Assembly (NCBI RefSeq): GCF_003943615.1 | Contig: NZ_RJPZ01000008.1 | Coordinates: forward strand, 23,808-87,807 | DNA from: Streptococcus australis | Lineage (GTDB): Bacteria > Bacillota > Bacilli > Lactobacillales > Streptococcaceae | Direction: 5' to 3' | DNA: 64,000 nucleotides | Shown here: piece by piece, positions 35,543-44,678 of the stretch | Numbering within the stretch: position 1 is the first letter of the stretch | Layout of the letters: each line of letters opens with the position of its first letter | The notes under the pieces: model-generated | Database searches by the model: none | The model's input: only the letters and a program-made list of their open reading frames with translations | Told to the model about the DNA's origin: nothing | Translations under genes and position numbers: made by a program

Positions 35543-36880
35543 ATGTCAGAATTAACACAAGAATTTACAGATCAACTTTATGCAAATTACCAAGCAAATG
35601 TGAAATTTGCGGCTCTCGAAAATGCCATCACCCACAATGGGATTCATGCAGCTTTAGAGACAAGCAAAAGTGCAGTAGAAAACACACCCGTCTTTTCTCT
35701 TGATTTAACCAAGGACAAGGTGACGGATCAGAAAGCTTCTGGTCGTTGCTGGATGTTTGCGGCGCTGAATACCTTCCGTCATAAAATGATTTCGAGCTTC
35801 CGATTAGAGGATTTTGAGTTGTCTCAAGCTCATACCTTCTTCTGGGATAAATACGAAAAATCCAACTGGTTCTTGGAGCAAATCATTGCGACAGCGGATC
35901 AGGACTTGACTAGCCGCAAGGTGGCTTTCCTCCTTCAAACCCCTCAACAAGATGGTGGCCAATGGGATATGGTCGTTTCCCTCTTTGAAAAGTATGGGGT
36001 CGTACCTAAGTCTGTTTATCCAGAATCCATCTCTTCTAGCAATAGCCGAGAGCTCAATAGCTACTTAAACAAATTGTTGCGCCAAGATGCTCAAATCCTT
36101 CGTGAATTGCTTGCAAGTGGAGCAGATCAAGCGACGGTTCAGAGCAAGAAAGAAGAGCTTCTACAAGAAATCTTTAATTTCTTGGCTATGTCACTGGGCT
36201 TGCCCCCTCGTACATTTAGTTTCTCTTACCGCGATAAGGACAATAACTTCCACAAAGAAGCTGGCTTGACGCCTCAAAGCTTTTACAAAAAATATGTGGA
36301 TCTTCAGTTGGAGGACTACGTTTCTGTTATCAATGCGCCTACGGCAGACAAGCCTTATAGTCATTCCTACACTGTTGAGATGCTTGGAAATGTGGTCGGT
36401 AGCCGTGAAGTCCGCTACCTCAACGTTCCGATGGAGCGCTTGAAGGAATTAGCCATTGCTCAAATGAAAGCTGGGGAAACTGTTTGGTTTGGATCGGATG
36501 TTGGCCAAGTCAGCAACCGCAAAGCTGGAATCCTTGCAACAGATGTCTACGACTTTGAAGCGGGAATGGATATCCAGCTGACTCAAGATAAGGCAGGACG
36601 TTTGGATTATGCAGAAAGTCTCATGACCCATGCCATGGTCTTGACTGGTGTGGATCTGGACGAAGCTGGACGCCCTCTCAAATGGAAGGTTGAGAATTCT
36701 TGGGGAGAAAAAGTCGGAACAGATGGTTACTTTGTAGCTTCCGATGCTTGGATGGATGAATACACCTACCAGATCGTTGTCCGCAAGGAATTGTTGACAG
36801 CCGAAGAATTGACTGCTTATGAGGCAGAACCAATTGTCTTAGCTCCATGGGATCCGATGGGGGCCTTGGCTTCTAAGTAA
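35543..36880 (+). CDS. pepC: Aminopeptidase C (bleomycin hydrolase family)
   Basis: A 445-residue cytoplasmic cysteine peptidase of family C1B that releases N-terminal residues from peptides as a homohexamer. The catalytic Cys is in SGRCWMFAALN (about 66-76), His in MTHAMVLTGV and Asn in KVENSWG. The C-terminus enters the active site in this family and fixes aminopeptidase specificity. Start ATG 35543 follows AAAGGAG. Single gene with its own promoter and terminator. Confidence 0.96.
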   Translation: MSELTQEFTDQLYANYQANVKFAALENAITHNGIHAALETSKSAVENTPVFSLDLTKDKVTDQKASGRCWMFAALNTFRHKMISSFRLEDFELSQAHTFFWDKYEKSNWFLEQIIATADQDLTSRKVAFLLQTPQQDGGQWDMVVSLFEKYGVVPKSVYPESISSSNSRELNSYLNKLLRQDAQILRELLASGADQATVQSKKEELLQEIFNFLAMSLGLPPRTFSFSYRDKDNNFHKEAGLTPQSFYKKYVDLQLEDYVSVINAPTADKPYSHSYTVEMLGNVVGSREVRYLNVPMERLKELAIAQMKAGETVWFGSDVGQVSNRKAGILATDVYDFEAGMDIQLTQDKAGRLDYAESLMTHAMVLTGVDLDEAGRPLKWKVENSWGEKVGTDGYFVASDAWMDEYTYQIVVRKELLTAEELTAYEAEPIVLAPWDPMGALASK

Positions 36881-36890
36881 GTTGAATTGA

Positions 36891-36924
36891 AAAGCACGAT
36901 TGTTGATCAACAATCGTGCTTTTG
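36891..36924. terminator. Bidirectional terminator between pepC and pbp1A
   Basis: A perfect inverted repeat with 15-bp or longer arms (AAAGCACGATTGTTG and its complement) around the centre GATC, flanked by A and T runs. Serves two convergent genes. Confidence 0.9.
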
Positions 36925-36944
36925 TTTGGAATTAAATTATCTGA

Positions 36945-39065
36945 CTAGCGATTTTGTTCATTTTCTTTGGTAGAAGGTGAAGTGTGTTCAGAATTCTCTT
37001 CTGAGCTAGATGAACTAGAACTATCTTCTGTAGCTTCGATGTCCTGACTGACGGTACTCGGCTCATAATAGTAATTGTAGTAATTGTAGTTACTCTTACC
37101 GTTATTGAGATATAGGTAAGAACCGCTACGGTATATACCACTTGGTTGGGTCCAATCCGTGCCACCTGATCCATTTTGCTCATACAAATACAACATCATT
37201 TGTTTGTAGACATCTGTTGCGACTTTGATTCCATCATCCAGTACGGGAGTCAAGCGATTGGTATATCCTGTCCAAACAGCCATAGAATATTGAGTGGTAT
37301 AGCCAACAAACAATTCGTCTGGTGTCACAATGCTTGAGTAACTGTAGTCTTTAGTTAGTTTCTTCAATTCATTATCAGCATAGTTAGAAGTACCTGTTTT
37401 ACCGGCATGATAAATACCGGAGATATAAGCATTGTATCCTGTACCAGCAGTGATTACAGATTTCAACATATCAGTCATCATGTAAGCAGTGGTCTCTTTC
37501 ATCACTCTTGTTCCAGAAGTGTCAAAGTTCTTCGTTGTACCATCGCTAAAGACAACCCGATTAACATACTGAGGTTTGTAATAGGTGCCTCCATTGGCGA
37601 AGGTTGCATAAGCAGCGGCCATTTTCTCACTACTAGCACCGTATTTGCTACTAGAGTCGCTGGTGTTACTTGAGATGGCATTAGCATACACCATTTTTGG
37701 ATAATCGATTCCCATGTTGCTTAAGAATTTTTGAGCCTTCTTTAAACCAACTTTTTCAAGAGCTCGGACGGCAGGTACGTTACGGGACTGCTGAAGAGCA
37801 TAGACCATACTGATATTACCATAGTACTGCTTATCCCAGTTATAAATTTGCGTGTTTGTACCAGGGAAGTTGTACGGTGTATCAGGAATAGTTACTGCAG
37901 TTGAACTGTATTCTTCATTATCAATTGCAGGAGCGTAATCGGAGATAGGCTTCATTGTAGAACCCCAATCTCGGTTCGTTTCTACAGCTTGGTTGGTACC
38001 GAAGGATACATTAGATGATTGATGACGAGATCCTAACTGGGCAATGACTTTTCCGTTGGTAACGTCGATGATAGTAGAAGCAACTTGCAACTCATTATCT
38101 GGATAATTAACATATTCATCAGAGTTGTAAATATCCCAAAGACGTTTTTGAGCTTCGGCATCTACGTTGGTGTAAACGTCCATACCAGTTGTCAAGACAT
38201 TGTAGCCTGTCTCTTCTTCGACTTGTTGGATGACTTCTTTGAGGTAGTTATCCATATAAGCAGGGTAGTTGCTTGAGCTGGTTAGACTTTGTAAACCATC
38301 TGTAACAGGTGTATTGACGGCACTTTCGTACTGCTCGTTAGAGATGGACTTCATATCTAACATTTCTTTGAGAACCAGATTACGGCGTTGGAGAGCAGCT
38401 TCCGGATGAGTGTAGGGGTCATATTGGTTCGGTGCCTGAGGCATTCCAGCCAATAGGGCTAGTTGTGGGAGAGAAAGATCCTTTAAGTCTTTTGCATAAT
38501 AGCTACGAGCAGCTGTCTGCATACCGTAGTTCCCATTCGCCATAAATACTTTATTGACGTAATAGGTTAAGATTTCTTGTTTGGTTGCTTTCTTTTCCAA
38601 TTGGGTTGCTAACCAAGCTTCTTGAACCTTACGTGATAGTGTACGATCGGAAGCAGAAGTTGAGAAATAGGTTAATTTGATCAATTGCTGCGTCAAGGTT
38701 GATCCCCCTTGGCTTCCTCCTCGCAAGTTGTAAAGGAAGGAGCCACCAATTCGAATAATATCGACTCCACGGTGGTTGAAAAAGCGATGGTCTTCAATCG
38801 CCACAATTGCGTTGACCAAGTCGGTTGGGATTTCATTTGTTTTTACGTTAATTCGTTTTTCAGCACCCAAGTCTGCAATCAGATTGTTTTGGTTGTCATA
38901 GATTTTACTGGATGTCGTTGCGACCAGGTCTTTCTCAGAAAGAGTCGGTGCTTTTGCAGCATAATATCCAAATACCAATCCACCCAGGATAAGTAAAAGG
39001 AAAAATAAGGAAATAGCCACAATCGCCGCATATTTTAACCACTGGATAACTGTTTGTTTGTTCAT
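36945..39065 (-). CDS. pbp1A: Penicillin-binding protein 1A
   Basis: A 706-residue class A PBP with both glycosyltransferase and transpeptidase activity. N-terminal membrane span at about 12-35; GT51 motifs [10 protein letters not shown] (about 92-101) and GGSTLTQQL; transpeptidase motifs STMK in [13 protein letters not shown] in QQSRNVPAV, and KTGT. The tail is Ser/Glu-rich and disordered. It starts directly after recU, the standard recU-pbp1A pair of Firmicutes. Substrate is lipid II at the septum and periphery. Confidence 0.96.
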   Translation of the reverse strand: MNKQTVIQWLKYAAIVAISLFFLLLILGGLVFGYYAAKAPTLSEKDLVATTSSKIYDNQNNLIADLGAEKRINVKTNEIPTDLVNAIVAIEDHRFFNHRGVDIIRIGGSFLYNLRGGSQGGSTLTQQLIKLTYFSTSASDRTLSRKVQEAWLATQLEKKATKQEILTYYVNKVFMANGNYGMQTAARSYYAKDLKDLSLPQLALLAGMPQAPNQYDPYTHPEAALQRRNLVLKEMLDMKSISNEQYESAVNTPVTDGLQSLTSSSNYPAYMDNYLKEVIQQVEEETGYNVLTTGMDVYTNVDAEAQKRLWDIYNSDEYVNYPDNELQVASTIIDVTNGKVIAQLGSRHQSSNVSFGTNQAVETNRDWGSTMKPISDYAPAIDNEEYSSTAVTIPDTPYNFPGTNTQIYNWDKQYYGNISMVYALQQSRNVPAVRALEKVGLKKAQKFLSNMGIDYPKMVYANAISSNTSDSSSKYGASSEKMAAAYATFANGGTYYKPQYVNRVVFSDGTTKNFDTSGTRVMKETTAYMMTDMLKSVITAGTGYNAYISGIYHAGKTGTSNYADNELKKLTKDYSYSSIVTPDELFVGYTTQYSMAVWTGYTNRLTPVLDDGIKVATDVYKQMMLYLYEQNGSGGTDWTQPSGIYRSGSYLYLNNGKSNYNYYNYYYEPSTVSQDIEATEDSSSSSSSEENSEHTSPSTKENEQNR

Positions 39066-39659
39066 TTAATTACCGCCTAGTAGATTCTGTTCGATAATAT
39101 CGAGATAAGGGACGCTTGGAAGGCGATCTGTCTCGATACGATAACCATTTTTCTGTATAAAGGTCAAGGGCATAGATTTACTGCCGTGATCAATGTTGTA
39201 AAAGTCGATTAAGGAAGGAGCGGGCAGTAGATAGGTCTCATTGAGCTTTGCAAAATGCAAGAGCACAAAACAAATTCCTCCCTGTTGAAGGACTGCAGCC
39301 ATGTGATCAATCTGATGCTGGTGAAAGTTTTTCATCGGCATGGATTGTTTCTGCTGAGTCTCTTTTGCTTCAAAATCAATGTAGTGTCCCTTGTAAACAC
39401 CAGAATAGTCTGTAGTAGACGCCTGGCGAAAATAAGCTTCCACAATCTTTGCCCGACTGCGATGAGGATAGTCTACCTTTACAATCTGGATGGGGGTTGG
39501 CTTTTTATGAATAACCGCTAGTCCTCTGGAAAGGTAGTAGTGATTGCTCTCATTAATCATTTTTTCAAATGTCATCCCCCGATTGGCAAAGTTCACACTT
39601 TGCTTCCTCTGGATGGGCGAAGAAGATTTCTTGCTAAGTTTGTGAGGATAGTTGACCAT
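39066..39659 (-). CDS. recU: Holliday junction resolvase RecU
   Basis: A 197-residue endonuclease that cleaves Holliday junctions and aids chromosome segregation. The restriction-like core is visible: [15 protein letters not shown] with the Asp-(x)n-Glu-x-Lys triad (about 103-117) and the HQHQIDHM helix. N-terminal [14 protein letters not shown] also matches the family. It abuts pbp1A on the reverse strand and is divergent from ypsA. Confidence 0.95.
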   Translation of the reverse strand: MVNYPHKLSKKSSSPIQRKQSVNFANRGMTFEKMINESNHYYLSRGLAVIHKKPTPIQIVKVDYPHRSRAKIVEAYFRQASTTDYSGVYKGHYIDFEAKETQQKQSMPMKNFHQHQIDHMAAVLQQGGICFVLLHFAKLNETYLLPAPSLIDFYNIDHGSKSMPLTFIQKNGYRIETDRLPSVPYLDIIEQNLLGGN

Positions 39660-39725
39660 AATTCTCCTTATTGGTACAATTACATCACTCTATTATATCA
39701 CAAAATGAAGAAGGGAGGGGAAATA

Positions 39726-40253
39726 ATGAATAGTTTACTGATTACAGGTTATAAGGCATTTGAGTTGGGAATTCTGACAGCTAAGGATCCTAGATTGCCA
39801 ATTATTAAAGAGGCGATTCGCAGGGATTTAGTCCGTTTTTTGGAAGAGGGAGTCAAGTGGTTAATTTTCACGGGGAATCTAGGTTTTGAAGCTTGGGCCT
39901 TAGAGGTTGCTCAGGAATTAAGAAAAGATTACGAGATACAGTTGGCCACGATTTTTATGTTTGAAAACCAAGGAGAGAACTGGAATGAGGCCAATCAAGA
40001 AGTCCTTAGTCGCTTTAAACAAGTTGATTTTGTCAAGTATGCCTATCCCTCTTATAGCCAGCCAGGTCAGTTCAAAGAATACAATACATTTTTGTTAGAA
40101 AATACAGATGCTGCTTATTTATTTTACGATCCAGATCATGAAACAAATCTCAAATATCTTTACAAAATGATGCTAGAAATGGATCAGTATCATGTCAAAA
40201 GATTAAACTTTGATGACTTAAATGAAGTAGCAGAAAAAATTTACGAAAAATAA
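39726..40253 (+). CDS. ypsA: YpsA-like SLOG family protein (DUF1273)
   Basis: A 175-residue Rossmann-like protein. It begins [16 protein letters not shown] and has the [18 protein letters not shown] loop (about 48-65), both typical of YpsA/DUF1273 in the SLOG superfamily, which binds nucleotide-type ligands. In Firmicutes ypsA is next to gpsB and has been linked to cell division; the biochemical role is not established. Start ATG 39726 follows GGGAGGGG. Confidence 0.87.
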   Translation: MNSLLITGYKAFELGILTAKDPRLPIIKEAIRRDLVRFLEEGVKWLIFTGNLGFEAWALEVAQELRKDYEIQLATIFMFENQGENWNEANQEVLSRFKQVDFVKYAYPSYSQPGQFKEYNTFLLENTDAAYLFYDPDHETNLKYLYKMMLEMDQYHVKRLNFDDLNEVAEKIYEK

Positions 40254-40263
40254 GTGGTTTACC

Positions 40264-40293
40264 TTGATTTTTGCCCCTCATTTTTTATATAAT
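40264..40293 (+). promoter_or_regulatory. Promoter of gpsB
   Basis: TTGATT (40264-40269), 18-nt spacer, TATAAT (40288-40293). Confidence 0.75.
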
Positions 40294-40322
40294 GATTATG
40301 ATTAACTAGAACGGAGAGAATG

Positions 40323-40667
40323 ATGGCAAGTATTATATTTACTGCGAAAGATATTTTTGATCAAGATTTCAAAAAAGAAGTTCGTGGATTTAGTAAAGTT
40401 GAGGTAAATGAGTTTTTGGATGATGTCATCAAAGACTATGAAACCTATGCTGCCTTAGTTAAGGAATTGAAAGAAGAAAACGCTCGGCTCCGTGAAGAAT
40501 TAGCTAAGAAAACGAGCCAAGTAACTCCGAATCCATCAGTTCCTGAGTCTACTCCAAAGCATGAGTTTCCTCAGGTCACTACTACGACAAACTTCGATAT
40601 TTTGAAACGCTTAAACCGTCTAGAAAAAGAAGTCTTCGGAAAACAAGTCGTTGATCGTGATTTTTAA
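40323..40667 (+). CDS. gpsB: Cell division protein GpsB
   Basis: A 114-residue DivIVA-like adaptor. The N-terminal [18 protein letters not shown] and [19 protein letters not shown] form the conserved coiled-coil head that binds PBP N-termini; the linker is Pro/Thr-rich; a short C-terminal helix trimerises. In streptococci GpsB balances septal and peripheral growth and affects StkP signalling. ATG 40323 is preferred over the adjacent 40320 from ribosome-site spacing. Confidence 0.95.
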   Translation: MASIIFTAKDIFDQDFKKEVRGFSKVEVNEFLDDVIKDYETYAALVKELKEENARLREELAKKTSQVTPNPSVPESTPKHEFPQVTTTTNFDILKRLNRLEKEVFGKQVVDRDF

Positions 40668-40684
40668 GACATAAAATATAAATC

Positions 40685-41067
40685 GTGCAATTTTTGGATA
40701 ATCGCGTGAGAGCTTTCTCTCATGAGGAAAGTCCATGCTAGCACAGGCTGTGATGCCTGTAGTGTTTGTGCTAGGTGAATCCATAAGCCTAGGGACTTGA
40801 TGTTCAAGTTACGGCGAGCGAACGGGCTAAGTCTTCGGATAAGTTCTACTAGCTCTGAAAGTGCCACAGTGACGTAGTTTTTAGGGAAACCTAAAAAGTG
40901 GAACGCGGTAAACCCCTCAAGCTAGCAACCCAAACTTTGGTCGGGGCATAGGATGCATGGAAACGAACATAGCATTCTGACTGGAAACAGTAGACAGATG
41001 ATTATCGAAGGAAATGGTACCTAGTCATTTCTGGAACAAAACATGGCTTATAGAAAATTGCATATAG
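40685..41067 (+). ncRNA. rnpB: RNase P RNA, Bacillus-type (class B)
   Basis: The catalytic RNA that removes tRNA 5' leaders. The ends pair (GTGCAATTTTT near 40685 with AAAATTGCAT near 41054). Conserved segments are GAGGAAAGTCCATGCTAGCAC (CR-I, near 40720), ACGGCGAGCGAACGGGCTAAG, GGAACGCGGTAAACCCCTC and GACAGATGATTATCGAAGG (CR-V). It lies between gpsB and the RlmL-like gene, the normal streptococcal place. Exact ends are estimated to within a few bases. Confidence 0.93.
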
Positions 41068-41105
41068 GTGGTGAGGGGGAGAGAAATCTCAACCTCCTTT
41101 TTTAA
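41065..41105 (+). terminator. Terminator after rnpB
   Basis: AGGTGGTGAG pairs imperfectly with CTCAACCT, followed by CCTTTTTT. Confidence 0.7.
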
Positions 41106-41119
41106 ACAATGGGGAATAA

Positions 41120-42292
41120 ATGAAAAAACAATTTGAATTAATTGCGACAGTTGCTGCTGGATTAGAAGCAGTCGTTGGGAAAGAATTGCGTGAGCTAGGC
41201 TACGGTTGCCAAGTGGAAAATGGACGGGTTCGTTTCAAGGGTGATATTCGTGCGATTATCGAAACCAATCTTTGGTTGCGGGCTGCGGATCGAATCAAGA
41301 TCGTTGTAGGATCTTTTCCTGCCCGCACCTTTGAAGAACTCTTTCAAGGAGTTTTTGCCTTGGATTGGGACCAATATCTCCCTTTGGGAGCACGTTTCCC
41401 AATCTCCAAAGCAAAATGCGTCAAATCCAAACTGCATAACGAACCGAGTGTACAAGCTATTTCGAAAAAGGCAGTTGTTAAAAAGTTGCAAAAACACTAT
41501 GCTCGTCCGGAAGGCGTTCCATTGATTGAAAATGGAGCAGAATTTAAAATTGAAGTTTCTATCTTGAAGGACCAAGCAACCATTTTAATTGATACCACTG
41601 GTAGTAGCCTGTTCAAGCGCGGTTATCGGACTGAAAAGGGTGGGGCACCCATTAAGGAAAATATGGCGGCAGCCATTCTTCAGCTATCCAATTGGTATCC
41701 TGATAAGCCCTTGGTTGATCCGACTTGTGGGTCAGGGACCTTCTGTATCGAGGCGGCGATGATGGCTCGCCAGATAGCGCCAGGCTTGAGACGGACCTTC
41801 TCTTTTGAAGGCTGGAACTGGGTAGATGATCGCCTGATTCAAGAAGTGCGTACAGAGGCTACTAAAAAGATAAATCGTGATCTTGTTCTAGACATCATGG
41901 GGACGGATATCGATGCGCGGATGGTTGAGATAGCTAAAGAAAATGCTCAAAAAGCAGGAGTTGCGAGCGATATCACCTTCAAGCAGATGCGGGTGCAAGA
42001 TTTGCGTTCAGATAAGATCAATGGGGTCATCATCTCCAATCCACCGTATGGTGAACGCTTATCCGATGATGCAGGGGTGACAAAATTGTATGCTGAAATG
42101 GGAGAGGTCTTTGCACCATTGAATACTTGGAGCAAATTTATCCTGACCAGCGATGAAAATTTTGAAAAGAAATTTGGGCGACAAGCGGATAAAAAACGAA
42201 AATTATATAACGGAACCTTAAAGGTTGACTTGTATCAGTTCTTTGGGGAGCGGGTACGCCGACAAGCGACTAGTGAGAAAGGAAACATATGA
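41120..42292 (+). CDS. THUMP-domain RNA methyltransferase (RlmL/YpsC-like)
   Basis: A 390-residue enzyme with an N-terminal THUMP/ferredoxin-like RNA-binding part (about 1-160) and a Rossmann methyltransferase domain. The SAM site DPTCGSGTFCIEAAM is near 195-209, and the N-methyl-guanine type catalytic motif ISNPPYGERL is near 304-313. By homology it makes m2G in 23S rRNA (RlmL-type). Overlaps mapZ by 4 nt. It is shorter than E. coli RlmKL, lacking the second methyltransferase. Confidence 0.9.
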   Translation: MKKQFELIATVAAGLEAVVGKELRELGYGCQVENGRVRFKGDIRAIIETNLWLRAADRIKIVVGSFPARTFEELFQGVFALDWDQYLPLGARFPISKAKCVKSKLHNEPSVQAISKKAVVKKLQKHYARPEGVPLIENGAEFKIEVSILKDQATILIDTTGSSLFKRGYRTEKGGAPIKENMAAAILQLSNWYPDKPLVDPTCGSGTFCIEAAMMARQIAPGLRRTFSFEGWNWVDDRLIQEVRTEATKKINRDLVLDIMGTDIDARMVEIAKENAQKAGVASDITFKQMRVQDLRSDKINGVIISNPPYGERLSDDAGVTKLYAEMGEVFAPLNTWSKFILTSDENFEKKFGRQADKKRKLYNGTLKVDLYQFFGERVRRQATSEKGNI

Positions 42293-43728
42293 CAAAAGAA
42301 GATAAACAACAGTTGGGCCAAGAGGCAGAGTCAGTTCTTGATTTTAAGGACGCAAAAGAGATGACGATTGGCCAAGCGAACCGCAAAGCTGAAGAAATCG
42401 AAGCAGGAGTCAAGGATACAGACAACGTCCTCGATAAATACATCAAACAACACCGTGACGAAATCGAAGCTCATAAGTTTGATACGATCGTCATGAAGAA
42501 GGAAATGCTGGCAGATGCAGAGGCAGCAGTCACTGAAGAAGCAACGGAGTCCATTCCAAACGAAGAGCCTGCCAAAGAAGTAGCACCTTTTGAAGCAACT
42601 CAAAAAGAAGTTGCGTCTAGTCGCATTCCAGATCCAATTCCTGGGGAACTCCCTGCAAAAATTAAGTTTGGTCCAGAGCCAACAGAGCCATATGTGGATG
42701 ATGACATTGAGATTCCTGAAGAACCGAAAAAAAGCCGGGTAAAACCAATTTTATTTTCAGTTTTAGCTCTGACAGCAGTTGCTACAGCTAGTTGGTTGTC
42801 TTATCAATGGATCCATAACCAGTCTAAAGGGGAAACCACCGTCGTCTCTTCTTCTAGCTCGTCAAAGAAAAAGTCATCCAGCTCTTCTTCGTCAACCAGT
42901 GCCAATACGGAGACCTTATTGAAGGACTTTAATGATCAGTATGCAGCCTTCTTTACAGACGACACACAGACGAAGTTGAAAAATGATTCTTTTGGTAATT
43001 TGGAAAAACTGAAAGCAAGTTTAGAAAAATTGAAAGATACCAAGGAATACGACGCAGCAAAGAGTAAATACGATGAATTGGTGAAGCAAGTTTCTGCTAT
43101 TCAAACAGTGAACTCTCAATTTACCAGCCCAGTGATTAAGGATGGGGTCATCGATGCCAATGCACAGGTAAAGAGTAATGCAGTTTTTTCAGATGTGTCG
43201 ACATCTAATACACAATTGAATCAATTGTTGAAGGATGCTGCTTCTCAAGGGCGCTCACAACAAGTTGCCACTCCAGCTCCTGTGACAGATGGTGGTGGCA
43301 TTGCTACGGGCGGAAGCGGAGCTTCTTCTGGAACGGTCACAAGTCCTGCTCCTACTCCTACTCCAGCTACTGAAGGGAATACGACAGGTGGAGTGAATCC
43401 AGGTTATTCTGGCTTCGGTCTTCAAAGCACTGGTGTGCCCCTCCAACGAAACTTGAGCCGGGTGCCATACAATCAGGCAGCACTTGACGATGTAAACAAT
43501 CCTGCATGGACCTTTAACCCTGGTATCTTGGAGAAGGTTCTGAAAATTGCTCGGGAACGTGGCCATATCGTTGGGGATCAATACATTTTGGAACGCGTGA
43601 ATATTATCAACGGTAATGGTTATTACAACCTCTTTAAGCCAGATGGAACGTATTTATTTAGTATCAATGCTAAAACTGGCTACTTTGTCGGAAACGGAAA
43701 AGGCCATTCCGATGCATTGGATTATTAA
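42289..43728 (+). CDS. mapZ: Mid-cell-anchored protein MapZ (LocZ)
   Basis: A 479-residue bitopic division protein that marks the equator and positions FtsZ rings. The N-terminal cytoplasmic half is acidic (about 1-150); the segment HKFDTIVMKK (about 62-71) is the kind of Thr site phosphorylated by StkP in pneumococcus. One membrane span is at about 152-175, then a Ser-rich linker, a helical extracellular domain (about 205-320), a Thr/Pro/Gly linker and a compact C-terminal peptidoglycan-binding domain (about 400-479). Gene order rnpB-rlmL-mapZ matches pneumococcus. Confidence 0.9.
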   Translation: MTKEDKQQLGQEAESVLDFKDAKEMTIGQANRKAEEIEAGVKDTDNVLDKYIKQHRDEIEAHKFDTIVMKKEMLADAEAAVTEEATESIPNEEPAKEVAPFEATQKEVASSRIPDPIPGELPAKIKFGPEPTEPYVDDDIEIPEEPKKSRVKPILFSVLALTAVATASWLSYQWIHNQSKGETTVVSSSSSSKKKSSSSSSSTSANTETLLKDFNDQYAAFFTDDTQTKLKNDSFGNLEKLKASLEKLKDTKEYDAAKSKYDELVKQVSAIQTVNSQFTSPVIKDGVIDANAQVKSNAVFSDVSTSNTQLNQLLKDAASQGRSQQVATPAPVTDGGGIATGGSGASSGTVTSPAPTPTPATEGNTTGGVNPGYSGFGLQSTGVPLQRNLSRVPYNQAALDDVNNPAWTFNPGILEKVLKIARERGHIVGDQYILERVNIINGNGYYNLFKPDGTYLFSINAKTGYFVGNGKGHSDALDY

Positions 43729-43740
43729 GAGCTAAAAAAG

Positions 43741-43919
43741 GAGGGTGGGACAGAAATCGGTCATTCGTTAGAATTTGATTTCGTCGTCGCCACCTCCGCA
43801 CAGTTGAGTAGGGCTGTAAAAGCTGATGAAATCAGCGTAGTAGAGCCCACTCAACCACTGCGTCTTATTCGACAATCCAAAGACAATTGAGAGGCTAGGA
43901 CTTTTGTCCTAGCCTCTTT
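43741..43919 (+). repeat. Dispersed streptococcal repeat, copy A (long form)
   Basis: About 179 nt filling the convergent mapZ/luxS gap. It is about 93% identical over its flanks to the reverse complement of 59086-59223. It has a central hairpin (43806-43852: GAGT-GGGCT-arms with GCTGAT/ATCAGC) that copy B lacks, and ends in a terminator stem GAGGCTAGGAC / GTCCTAGCCTC (43891-43917). No coding frame. Confidence 0.85.
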
Positions 43920-43922
43920 ACT
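43891..43922. terminator. Terminator stem inside repeat copy A
   Basis: An 11-bp stem with a short T-rich loop, followed by TTTACTTTTTTA. Serves mapZ and probably also luxS. Confidence 0.8.
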
Positions 43923-43925
43923 TTT

Positions 43926-44408
43926 TTATACGATATGGCGTGTGAATGGATCGTCAGAAATGCCTTGTTCAAGAATCAGTTTGCACCACTCTTTAGCAGA
44001 GAAGAGGCTGTGGTCTTTGTAGTTTCCACAAGACTCAATCGTCGTTCCTGGAACGTCTTCCCAGCTAGTTGCTTCAGCAATTTCCTCTAAGGAAGATTTA
44101 ATCACTTGTGCAATGGTTTTTGGATCGTGCTGTCCCCACATAATCATATGGAATCCTGTACGACACCCAAAAGGTGAACAATCAATCATCCCATCAATGC
44201 GTTTGCGGATCAACATAGCCAAGAGGTGCTCAATCGTATGTAAACCAGCAGTCGGGATAGAGTCTTCATTTGGTTGAACTAAGCGGATATCATAGTTTGA
44301 GATGACATCTCCTTTTGGCCCTGTTTCCTCTCCGATTAGGCGGACGTAAGGGGCTTTTACAGCAGTGTGGTCTAGTTCGAAACTTTCCACAATAACTTCT
44401 TTAGTCAT
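43926..44408 (-). CDS. luxS: S-ribosylhomocysteine lyase LuxS
   Basis: A 160-residue metalloenzyme of the activated methyl cycle. It cleaves S-ribosylhomocysteine to homocysteine and DPD, the precursor of autoinducer-2. The metal site HTIEH is at about 57-61; the second part GCRTGFH (about 82-88) supplies the catalytic Cys. Length is standard. A -10 TATAAT (reverse of 44436-44441, extended TGC) lies about 28 nt upstream. Convergent with mapZ. Confidence 0.97.
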   Translation of the reverse strand: MTKEVIVESFELDHTAVKAPYVRLIGEETGPKGDVISNYDIRLVQPNEDSIPTAGLHTIEHLLAMLIRKRIDGMIDCSPFGCRTGFHMIMWGQHDPKTIAQVIKSSLEEIAEATSWEDVPGTTIESCGNYKDHSLFSAKEWCKLILEQGISDDPFTRHIV

Positions 44409-44435
44409 GTATCTTCCTCAATTTCTTTTTTCTTG

Positions 44436-44441
44436 ATTATA
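44436..44441 (-). promoter_or_regulatory. Extended -10 promoter of luxS
   Basis: On the reverse strand TGC-TATAAT; the -35 (TTTTAT, 17 nt upstream) is weak. Confidence 0.6.
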
Positions 44442-44485
44442 GCACAATTGGCGGTGGAATAAAATACAAGAGAGGAGGGAGGAAA

Positions 44486-44608
44486 GTGGCCGTTAAAGTA
44501 GGGGCTAGAAACTTGTTTTTTAGGGAGTTTCTCATTAAAATCAAAGGAAGGAGGCATTTGAATAATAGCAGAAATAGATTGGTTTTCGCTAGAAAATTTG
44601 TTTGTTAA
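44486..44608 (+). CDS. Candidate 40-residue basic protein before rny
   Basis: A short open frame from GTG 44486 to TAA 44606-44608, preceded by a very strong GAGGAGGGAGG ribosome site with normal spacing. The product has about 12 Lys, Arg or His residues and no recognisable domain. A second AAGGAGG lies inside it, before an in-frame TTG at 44558. The frame could be chance; it is listed because the ribosome site is among the strongest in the window. Confidence 0.25.
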   Translation: MAVKVGARNLFFREFLIKIKGRRHLNNSRNRLVFARKFVC

Positions 44609-44678
44609 TTTTGTAAAAATATGATAAAATAATAAAGAATTTTTTAATTCAACTATTCATTAGATTAGGGGTAAAAAC

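Noticed and set aside
39540..39725. N-terminal extension of ypsA into the recU upstream region
   Set aside because: The extension overlaps recU coding DNA and has no ribosome site; family members start at MNSLLITG.
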